40,540 nucleotides of DNA, from the NCBI GenBank assembly GCA_028693055.1, contig JAQUWD010000037.1, positions 1-40,540 of the forward strand, in the 5' to 3' direction. A model generated the notes under the pieces. That model saw only the letters and a list, made by a program, of their open reading frames with translations, was not told where the DNA came from and made no database searches. This document shows, piece after piece, positions 33,452-40,540 of this stretch. Position 1 is the stretch's first letter. Every line of letters begins with the position of its first letter. Source of the stretch: Eubacteriales bacterium. Lineage in GTDB: Bacteria; Bacillota; Clostridia; Christensenellales; Aristaeellaceae. The position numbers and the translations under genes are program-made.

Positions 33452-34429
33452 ATGAAGCCGACGATCAAGGATGTTGCACGTCTTTCACAGGTGGCTATTT
33501 CAACGGTATCGCTAGCTTTCAATCAGCCTGAGCGAGTTGCGGATTTGACGAAAAAACGAATATATGCCGTAGCGCAAGAGCTAGGCTATACGCCGTTTGC
33601 CGGGAAAAGTAAACAGCATTCAAACGTCCTTGTTATCGGGATGCGTAGCTTTTCCACCTTTCATTTGCGTATTGTTCAGGGAATTCAACAGGCAAACGAT
33701 CTTTGCAACCTGGAAATGATATTTCAAATGATTACAGACGAGACGGATGCAGGCTACACATATGCCTATTCTCTGTTGGAGAATAAGCAGGTTGCTGGGT
33801 TGATTACGATTCTGGATTGCGCTACCATTCGCAGCCTTGTTAACCTTGCAGTTACAAATAACATCCCGGTAGTCATGTGCGCCCCAATCAATACACAGGA
33901 AAATGTGGGCAGTGTTATCACGGATAATCACGCATGTGGGAAACTGCTGGCAGACTTATATATTCGCAAAGGAGTACGGAGTATTGGTATTATCACCGAT
34001 CAAAACCCCAGCTGCATCAATCGACTAATCACCTTTCGAGAAACCCTTCTTTCGCGGCAAATCGTTATTCCCGAGCGCGCTGTATGGCAGCTTACTAATT
34101 CGTCGTCTGTTTGCACCTATGTCGAACAGCATCTGCTTTCCCAGAAGCAGAATTTGCCGAAAGCGCTCTTTTGCATAAATGACGAAATTGCTTTGGGAGT
34201 TTTGCAAACCTTTACCAAGCATGGAATCTCAGTCCCTACGGATATAGGCTTAACCGGCTGCGACGATATTCCAGCCGCGCATATAGCCAATCCGCCTTTG
34301 ACAACCATCTCCATTCCATTTTATGAGAACGGGCTGCAAACAGCATTGCTGCTTAGCAGAATGATGACGGGAATGCCCGCGGAACATTTAGTACTCACTG
34401 GGAAATTAATCGAAAGGGATTCCTTGTAA
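33452..34429 (+). CDS. LacI-family transcriptional regulator
   Basis: A 325-residue regulator. I start it at ATG 33452 (MKPTIKDVARLSQVA): GAGGAA at 33437-33442 is 9 nt away from it, but touches the alternative ATG 33443. Residues 4-50 are the LacI helix-turn-helix and hinge (IKDVARLSQVAISTVSLAFN, then KKRIYAVAQELGYTP), followed by a periplasmic-binding-protein-like effector domain (SVITDNHACGKLLADLYIRKG near 155; CINDEIALGVLQTFTKHGISVP near 230; IGLTGCDDIPAAHIANPPLTTI near 255). It converges on the sulfatase/ABC operon with only 9 bp between stops, and most likely represses that operon until its sugar is present. Confidence 0.93.
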   Translation: MKPTIKDVARLSQVAISTVSLAFNQPERVADLTKKRIYAVAQELGYTPFAGKSKQHSNVLVIGMRSFSTFHLRIVQGIQQANDLCNLEMIFQMITDETDAGYTYAYSLLENKQVAGLITILDCATIRSLVNLAVTNNIPVVMCAPINTQENVGSVITDNHACGKLLADLYIRKGVRSIGIITDQNPSCINRLITFRETLLSRQIVIPERAVWQLTNSSSVCTYVEQHLLSQKQNLPKALFCINDEIALGVLQTFTKHGISVPTDIGLTGCDDIPAAHIANPPLTTISIPFYENGLQTALLLSRMMTGMPAEHLVLTGKLIERDSL

Positions 34430-34438
34430 CACAGACTT

Positions 34439-35341
34439 TTAGTTTTTCATACCGCTTGATGCTACGCTTTGCACAAAGTACTTTTGGGCGACCATGAAAA
34501 TGAACAGCGTTGGCAAAATTGTAACTAATGTTATAGCCATAATCCAATTCCATCGAGAGGTGTTGGCTCCTTTAAAAACCTGCAACGCCAATTGTACAGT
34601 GCGCTTGTCGCTGGTAGTCGTCATGATGAGCGGATAGAAAAAATCGTTCCAAACAGAAATGGTTTTCACAATCGTCAAAGTCGCTAGTAAAGTTGTGGAT
34701 TGCGGCAGATAGATTTTTGAGTAGATTTTAAACTCCGTACAGCCATCAATGCGCGCTGCATCATCCAAGCTCTGTGGAAACGATAGGTAAAACTGCCTAC
34801 ACATAAAAATTCCAAAAGCGCCGCATAGCTGAGGTATTATAATCGCCCATAAACTATTTAATAATCCTGAGCCGCCTTGCCCCATCCAATTGTTATTGCC
34901 AAGTAACGGTATACCGTTCATGATTAAGAATTGCGGAAGAATGATTGATTGGGGCGGAATCATCATACCGGTTAAAAACACGATGAAAATAGCATTGCGA
35001 AAACGAAATTTCAATCGAGCCAGCGCATAGCCAGCCATTGAGTTAAATGCGATGCTTCCTGCAACCGAGATGATCGTCACATAGGTAGAATTGCCAAAGT
35101 ACCTTGACCACTGATAGCCGGGAACGGAAAAGGCATTGACATAGTTGTCAAAATTCCAGGTCAAGGGCAGCCATGAAAATTTCCGCAATGTCATTTCTGC
35201 GTCGGTCTTAAATGAGGATAGAAGCACAAAGACGACTGGAACCAGCCATACCAATGCCAAAACAATCAATACAAACAAATGCGCGGCTTTGTTTATCATA
35301 CGTCTACGCCGTGAAAGCCTTCGTAAGCTTGCATTTTTCAT
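34439..35341 (-). CDS. Carbohydrate ABC transporter permease, MalG type (sulfated-glycan locus)
   Basis: The start is ATG 35341 (MKNASLRRLSRRRRM) with AAGGAG 7 nt upstream; the longer frame overlaps the previous gene. The 300-residue inner-membrane protein has a very basic N-terminus, six helices (first: LFVLIVLALVWLVPVVFVLLS) and an EAA loop QSLDDAARIDGCTEFKIYSK near 190-210 for ATPase docking. MMIPPQSIILPQFLIMNGIPLLG near 128 is MalG-typical. It lies 4 nt after the MalF-type gene and is the last gene of the operon. Its codons are more AT-rich than those of the permeases at 11-13 kb, and it is a separate system, not a recent copy. Confidence 0.93.
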   Translation of the reverse strand: MKNASLRRLSRRRRMINKAAHLFVLIVLALVWLVPVVFVLLSSFKTDAEMTLRKFSWLPLTWNFDNYVNAFSVPGYQWSRYFGNSTYVTIISVAGSIAFNSMAGYALARLKFRFRNAIFIVFLTGMMIPPQSIILPQFLIMNGIPLLGNNNWMGQGGSGLLNSLWAIIIPQLCGAFGIFMCRQFYLSFPQSLDDAARIDGCTEFKIYSKIYLPQSTTLLATLTIVKTISVWNDFFYPLIMTTTSDKRTVQLALQVFKGANTSRWNWIMAITLVTILPTLFIFMVAQKYFVQSVASSGMKN

Positions 35342-35345
35342 AGCT

Positions 35346-36224
35346 CTACTCCTTTCCATTCCCAAAGCGATAATTGATTGCGGTTATGATGAGAATGATG
35401 ACCATCAGAACAACCGCTATTGCCGAGGCATATCCCATCTTTCCATATTGAAACGCGTTTAGATAAATCTGATGAGCAAGGGTTGTTGTGGTGTTACCCG
35501 GCCCACCGCCGGTCATGATATAAACCTGACCAAAAACCTGAAAGGAATTAATGCAAGCCGTAATAAAGACAAAGAAGGTTGTGGGCGCAAGCATTGGCAG
35601 CGTAACCCGAAAGAATTTAACCCATGCGTTCGCCCCGTCGATACTGGCCGCTTCATACAAATACTCAGGAATCGCTTGAAGGCCGCTGAGAAAAAGGATC
35701 ATGTAATGACCGCACACCATCCACAACGACGCTACCACAATACAAAACATGGATAAATTCGGGTTGGTCAGCCAAGAGATGCGCGCGCCGCCCAAGCCTC
35801 GAATCAATTGATTTAAAATACCGACTTCACTAAAAATATAATTCCAAGCTAAGGACGCCACCACTAGCGACAATATATGGGGCATGTAAAAAACCGCGCG
35901 AAACAAACCGCGTCCCAAAAATTTTCGATTGATCAAAAGCGCCAAAGCAAGGCCGATGGCTAACGATGGAAGCAGTGTAAGAAGTGTGTAGCGTACAGTA
36001 TTCCATAAGGCTTTTTGAAAAACTCGATCATACAGCATTGTTGCATAATTGTGCAAGCCTACAAAGGACGATGTCGTCAGATTGTAGTCCGTCATGGACA
36101 TAACCGCTGTCCAAATAACTGGAATGATGATAAACACCAAATAGATCACACCGCTTGGCAATACAAATAGATAACCAATGTTTTGCCGCTCGAGCGACGG
36201 TTTCTTTTTGTGAAGCCTAGGCAT
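35346..36224 (-). CDS. Carbohydrate ABC transporter permease, MalF type (sulfated-glycan locus)
   Basis: A 292-residue, six-helix permease beginning MPRLHKKKPSLERQNIGYLF, a typical opening for UgpA/MalF proteins, with FVLPSGVIYLVFIIIPVIWTA as the first helix. EAA loop: EYLYEAASIDGANAWVKFFR (~200-220). The VYIMTGGGPGNTTTTLAHQIY segment near 245 is a strong family landmark. An AAGGGGGG site precedes ATG 36224. It lies after a terminator-like hairpin that separates it from the solute-binding protein gene, so it is expected at a lower level than that protein. It pairs with the MalG-type gene 4 nt downstream. Confidence 0.95.
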   Translation of the reverse strand: MPRLHKKKPSLERQNIGYLFVLPSGVIYLVFIIIPVIWTAVMSMTDYNLTTSSFVGLHNYATMLYDRVFQKALWNTVRYTLLTLLPSLAIGLALALLINRKFLGRGLFRAVFYMPHILSLVVASLAWNYIFSEVGILNQLIRGLGGARISWLTNPNLSMFCIVVASLWMVCGHYMILFLSGLQAIPEYLYEAASIDGANAWVKFFRVTLPMLAPTTFFVFITACINSFQVFGQVYIMTGGGPGNTTTTLAHQIYLNAFQYGKMGYASAIAVVLMVIILIITAINYRFGNGKE

Positions 36225-36245
36225 ACAATCCCCCCTTTGAGTAAT

Positions 36246-36282
36246 TTAAAAGGGGAGCAGGCTTGCTTTCATACCTGCTCCC
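36246..36282 (-). terminator. Partial terminator/attenuator between solute-binding protein and permease genes
   Basis: On the minus strand, GGGAGCAGG (36282-36274) and CCTGCTCCC (36261-36253) form a 9-bp GC-rich stem with a 12-base loop, followed by CTTTTAAATT. It sits in the 69-bp gap after the solute-binding protein gene. Such hairpins usually let the binding protein be made in excess over the permeases. Confidence 0.78.
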
Positions 36283-36293
36283 ACGTATGTCGG

Positions 36294-37544
36294 TTAGTTC
36301 AAGCCGCACACTTCCTTATACTCTGCGCAAAACGTTTCCAAAGACGTCTGAGCGGTAGCTGTGCCGGCATAAACCGCCTCTATTGCGGAGCGGTACAGGT
36401 TGGCCCAAGAAAGGAAATAACCGTTTGCGACAGGGCCATAGCTCACCGCGTCGTTCATCAGCGAGTTAAAATATACCGTGCGCAGTTCGTTTCCGCTGCA
36501 ATAGTCGTCCGCCAGAGATTTACGGTTAGGTACGAGATTGCATTTTTCAAGCAGCATGCTTTCGGCCTCCGTGCTGTTTAAATACAGCAGAAAGTCAGCC
36601 GCATCGCTAGGGTGAGCGCTGTTTACATTTGCCGCATACCACTGTCCCAGCAGAATGTTACATTGATTTGGAAGGGGAATAATGCCAATTTCGCCGCCCA
36701 CGCCCTCAATCATAGATAAAGAGGTGTTTTCGATGCTGGATTGATTGCTGATCGTCACAGCGGCTACATCCGTGTTAAAGTAATTAACGCCCTGTGTCTG
36801 TAAAAGACAGGTTCCATCGTTCACAAGATCCGTTAAGGCTGTCAGCGTTGCAATATATGCGGGATCATCAAAATTTGGCGAAAGATCCTCTTTCCACATA
36901 AGCGGAGCGCCAGCCATACGAGCCAAATTAAACAGGTTTTGTTCAGGACTTGTGCCTACGATTGTTGAAAGATCGAAACCGGCAACAATGGTCTCATCGC
37001 CTTCACGAATCGTCATCTTCTTAACAAAAGCAATGAAATCATCCAAGGTTTGGATGTCCATATCCTCCTCGGTTACGCCGTTTTCCTGCGCAATGTCTTT
37101 CCGATAATAAATAGAGCGTGCTTCTGGGACAAGGAAGGCATAGGTATTCCCATCTGCTGATCCTATTTCTAAAATATTTTCAACAATATCGTCGTAGCCA
37201 TCCCAATCGGCGGAAATGTACTCGTTTAGCGGTAGCATATATCCGTTGGTGAGAAAGGTGTAGAATTGCAGAAAACCCAGACCATATACGTCCGGCGCTT
37301 CACCGCCGACGAAGGACGCGCTGAGCTTGGTGAAGTACTCATCCCACGCAATCATCGTTACATTGACTGTTACATTAGGATGCGATGCGGTATATGCCTT
37401 GCTAACCGCCTCATATCCCTCAAACAAAGGATTGTCGGAGCCGGGAACCCAAAGCTGGAGCTCTGCCATTTGTTCCGCAATGGAGAGGGGAGCCAGAGAT
37501 AAGCACAGCAGGCAGCATAGAAGAACGGATAACCATTTTTTCAT
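36294..37544 (-). CDS. Extracellular solute-binding protein of carbohydrate ABC transporter
   Basis: The start is ATG 37544 (MKKWLSVLLC), about 9 nt after TAAGGAGG. The 416-residue product has a signal peptide (1-23, cleavage near SIA); the hydrophobic core contains cysteines but no convincing lipobox. Family-1 solute-binding features are ELQLWVPGSDNPLFEGYEAV at the mature N-terminus, then VNVTMIAWDEYFTKLSASF near 55 and PDVYGLGFLQFYTFLTNGYMLPL near 78; the C-terminal lobe has WYAANVNSAHPSDAADFLLY near 308. It captures the sugar for the two permeases downstream. It is of ordinary length, unlike the 745- and 754-residue proteins at 6.7-11.2 kb. The sulfatase gene is 56 nt upstream. Confidence 0.93.
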   Translation of the reverse strand: MKKWLSVLLCCLLCLSLAPLSIAEQMAELQLWVPGSDNPLFEGYEAVSKAYTASHPNVTVNVTMIAWDEYFTKLSASFVGGEAPDVYGLGFLQFYTFLTNGYMLPLNEYISADWDGYDDIVENILEIGSADGNTYAFLVPEARSIYYRKDIAQENGVTEEDMDIQTLDDFIAFVKKMTIREGDETIVAGFDLSTIVGTSPEQNLFNLARMAGAPLMWKEDLSPNFDDPAYIATLTALTDLVNDGTCLLQTQGVNYFNTDVAAVTISNQSSIENTSLSMIEGVGGEIGIIPLPNQCNILLGQWYAANVNSAHPSDAADFLLYLNSTEAESMLLEKCNLVPNRKSLADDYCSGNELRTVYFNSLMNDAVSYGPVANGYFLSWANLYRSAIEAVYAGTATAQTSLETFCAEYKEVCGLN

Positions 37545-37600
37545 GAGAGGAGCCTCCTTACTATTTTTAGCGACTAACATGTCGCAGATAAACGGACTAT

Positions 37601-39115
37601 TTATATTCCATAATACTGATACATTTCTTGCGGTGCTTCATTTTTTTTCATCAACTGCCGCATGAGCTCAAGCATATGAGCTTCTGTTTTGGGATCATGA
37701 AGCGGGTGAAGCTCATCGGGATCATTTTCGATATCAAACAACCAATTTTGATTGATTTGATCATAACGCTCATCCCGAGCGGCAAGAGTCCCTAAGGAAT
37801 CCTCTGTGAGCCGATCCTCCCTAAGCCCTCTGTTGGCTTGTATTTTCATCACCGGGCAGCCCTTGGTAAAAGAAAAACCTGCTGACAATTGGGCTGTACG
37901 CATTTCTTCAACAGAAAAACGCGCGCGCATATGAGTTGGCATTTGTGTATAATCGTAGCATAAAGCAGCCTTAGAAACGGGCGCACGCATATAAACATAA
38001 CGACCATCCGTGACGTTGAGCTGTTGCCCGTGCATTCCAAAAAGAACCGCGCTATGACATTCTTCATCGTTTCGTAATGTGCTGTCCACGGAACGCCCCA
38101 GCATATCCTTTGTTGGCGCTATATGGAAAAACTCCATGATTGTCGGCGGCAAATCGATACCCTGAACAAGCGAGCGCCTATGCTCGTCTGCTATGCTACA
38201 TATAGGATTCCAGATAAATAAGGGAATGCGCGCAATTTCGTTATAATGCGGCATGCACATTTTTGCCCACCAACCGTGCTCGCCTAGCAAGTATCCGTGG
38301 TCTGTATTCACAATCAGCAACGTATCGCGCCACATATCATGCGAGTCCATAAAGTCTAGCACTCGCCCAAGATTGCGGTCACACATAGACAGTATCGCCT
38401 TATACTGATTACGTAAATGCTCGCAGGTTAATGCATCCTCCGTTACAGGCGCGTAGGGAGGCCAGTCGCACGTGCGATTGCCATATGCGTCTGGATATAG
38501 TCGCTTATACTGATCCGTCACATAAAAGGGCTCGTGAGGATCAAAGCTTTCAATTTGGAGAAACCATTGGTCTTCCCCATGGTTTATTTCAAGAAACTCC
38601 AAGCCCAAATCGAATACCTGTGTTTGTGGCTGATGCTCCTCCGTCTTCATATAAGTGCGATTGACTGCGTCGTTACACATAAGACGATTATTGATATGAG
38701 AGCAGTTTTTTCTGTATTCTGCAACGTTTGCTTTCCAACGGTCGCCTTCCTGTCCCCGTATCAATTCGAAGCTGTCATAGCGGTGGTGATAGGTTGCGCC
38801 ACCGTCTTCCCAATAATGTTGATGATCTGTAATGAGGTGTGTATAAATGCCAGCCTTGCTTAATAATTCTGGCATAGAATCATCAAAAGGCTCAAGCGGA
38901 CCCCAGCTTCGGTGTAGCATGTTATAACGTCCCGTATGCAGTTCCCGCCTAGCGGGCATACATGGCATACTACCGATATAGCAATTGTCAAAGGTAACCG
39001 AATGCTTTGCCAATCTATCAAAGTTAGGCGTTTTCATCTCACAAAAAGCTTCCTCATTGTAGGGAGTAAGAAACCGTCGGTTCAGAGAGTCAAACATGAT
39101 CATAATTGCTTTCAT
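37601..39115 (-). CDS. Cys-type sulfatase (arylsulfatase family)
   Basis: The start is ATG 39115 (MKAIMIMFDSL); the codon before it (39118) is TTG and less well placed relative to GGGGG upstream. The 504-residue protein carries the sulfatase motif C-x-P-x-R-x4-T-G as CMPARRELHTG, with C52 the residue to be converted to formylglycine; the enzyme doing this (an anaerobic SME-type radical SAM protein would suit) is not in the window. Metal-site segments are IMFDSLNRRF (N-terminus) and IVNTDHGYLLGEHGWWAK (~265-285). No signal peptide is visible, so it should desulfate sugars after import. Position at the head of the ABC operon supports this. Confidence 0.92.
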   Translation of the reverse strand: MKAIMIMFDSLNRRFLTPYNEEAFCEMKTPNFDRLAKHSVTFDNCYIGSMPCMPARRELHTGRYNMLHRSWGPLEPFDDSMPELLSKAGIYTHLITDHQHYWEDGGATYHHRYDSFELIRGQEGDRWKANVAEYRKNCSHINNRLMCNDAVNRTYMKTEEHQPQTQVFDLGLEFLEINHGEDQWFLQIESFDPHEPFYVTDQYKRLYPDAYGNRTCDWPPYAPVTEDALTCEHLRNQYKAILSMCDRNLGRVLDFMDSHDMWRDTLLIVNTDHGYLLGEHGWWAKMCMPHYNEIARIPLFIWNPICSIADEHRRSLVQGIDLPPTIMEFFHIAPTKDMLGRSVDSTLRNDEECHSAVLFGMHGQQLNVTDGRYVYMRAPVSKAALCYDYTQMPTHMRARFSVEEMRTAQLSAGFSFTKGCPVMKIQANRGLREDRLTEDSLGTLAARDERYDQINQNWLFDIENDPDELHPLHDPKTEAHMLELMRQLMKKNEAPQEMYQYYGI

Positions 39116-39141
39116 CAATGGTAGCCCCCGTCTATTCTTTT

Positions 39142-39159
39142 TATGATGTCAAAATCATA
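39142..39159. promoter_or_regulatory. Candidate operator: 18-bp inverted repeat overlapping the sulfatase -10 box
   Basis: TATGAT and ATCATA are a perfect inverted repeat around a 6-bp centre (GTCAAA), and one arm is the -10 box itself. A repressor bound here would block transcription. The LacI-type protein encoded at the other end of the locus is the natural candidate, though the centre lacks the CG typical of many LacI-family operators. Confidence 0.45.
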
Positions 39160-39182
39160 GCATATGTCTACCGTCGAAACAA
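39154..39182 (-). promoter_or_regulatory. Sigma-A promoter of the sulfatase/ABC operon
   Basis: On the minus strand, -35 TTGTTT (39182-39177), 17-nt spacer, -10 TATGAT (39159-39154), 38 bp before ATG 39115. Next to it lies a direct repeat TCGAAA-CAA-TCGAAA (39174-39188, plus strand), overlapping the -35 box. The rest of the gap up to 39296 shows no recognisable element. Confidence 0.7.
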
Positions 39183-39296
39183 TCGAAATAGTCTCGTGAT
39201 GATTGACGACATTCATTAGGCTGCATGCTCCGGACCTCATCCATCGTTTTTTTCTTTAATTCTGTAATTTTTGGAAAAAGAAATTTGGAAAACCCC

Positions 39297-39325
39297 TTGA
39301 CAAGAGCTTGCATATTATGCATAAT
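39297..39325 (+). promoter_or_regulatory. Sigma-A promoter of argG
   Basis: A perfect -35 TTGACA (39297-39302), 17-nt spacer and -10 CATAAT (39320-39325). The -10 lies within a perfect 12-bp palindrome, ATTATGCATAAT (39314-39325). Confidence 0.85.
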
Positions 39326-39328
39326 ACA

Positions 39329-39342
39329 TGCATAATCATTCA
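39329..39342 (+). promoter_or_regulatory. ARG-box-like operator (ArgR/AhrC) upstream of argG
   Basis: TGCATAATCATTCA matches the ARG box TGAATAATTATTCA at 12 of 14 positions. It lies just downstream of the -10 box, where a bound arginine repressor would block initiation. A second, weaker AT-rich palindromic stretch is centred about 19 bp upstream, close to the two-turn spacing of paired ARG boxes. Confidence 0.6.
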
Positions 39343-39358
39343 CAAGGAGGAAGGCATT

Positions 39359-40540
<1,182 letters not shown>

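Noticed and set aside
34430..34438. Terminator between the convergent LacI and MalG-type permease genes
   Set aside because: The gap is 9 bp and the flanking coding ends form only a 4-bp stem, although they are T-rich on the plus strand.
39155..39343. Small minus-strand open frame upstream of argG (62 residues)
   Set aside because: It covers the argG and sulfatase promoters, has no ribosome binding site and shows no protein pattern.

Overview
The window looks like chromosome from an endospore-forming, low-oxygen member of the Bacillota (Clostridia-like). The evidence is an A-B-C spore germinant-receptor operon, the Firmicutes-type long RecJ, a DUF4364-tilS-hpt cluster, strong AGGAGG ribosome binding sites, several TTG starts set by such sites, and carbohydrate ABC importers with no ATPase of their own. 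I cannot assign a family with confidence; gut Clostridia such as Christensenellales-like lineages are a guess. No tRNA, rRNA, CRISPR array, insertion sequence or riboswitch was seen, and no gene-free stretch exceeds 300 bases.

Layout. (1) 1-4.6 kb, plus strand: end of a SAM methyltransferase, the redox chaperone hslO, a TPR protein, a helical-repeat protein and an HD-domain hydrolase. (2) 4.6-16.1 kb, plus strand: a membrane protein with zinc ribbon, TPR and chitobiase-C-like domains; two paralogous, oversized secreted solute-binding proteins; two sugar-type ABC permeases; a HlyD-like adaptor; a MacB/FtsX-like membrane protein; and glyoxalase I. This is the most unusual part of the window. 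It combines importer-type and exporter-type parts in closely spaced genes without any ATPase. (3) 16.1-19.3 kb, minus strand: hpt, tilS, a DUF4364 regulator and an HPr-like protein that lacks the phosphorylatable histidine. (4) 19.4-26.6 kb, plus strand: an FAD-dependent amine-oxidase/UGM-like protein, recJ, a pair of half-size EamA transporters (ArnE/ArnF-like), trpS and a COG2509-type flavoprotein. (5) 26.7-33.3 kb, minus strand: a small secreted protein, a clostripain-family (C11) secreted protease split by an in-frame TAA, and a gerA-gerB-gerC operon joined by 4-nt overlaps and preceded by a sequence matching a forespore sigma-G promoter. (6) 33.4-39.1 kb: a lower-GC block with a LacI-type regulator facing a sulfatase, solute-binding protein and two-permease operon, probably for uptake and desulfation of a sulfated glycan. 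(7) 39.3 kb to the end: argG, cut by the window edge, with a good sigma-A promoter and an ARG-box-like site.

How the genes work together: both carbohydrate ABC loci have a solute-binding protein, MalF-type and MalG-type permeases and a hairpin just after the binding-protein gene, and both would need a shared MsmX-type ATPase encoded elsewhere. In several genes I moved the start downstream to the codon that has a properly spaced ribosome binding site; each case is explained in its entry.
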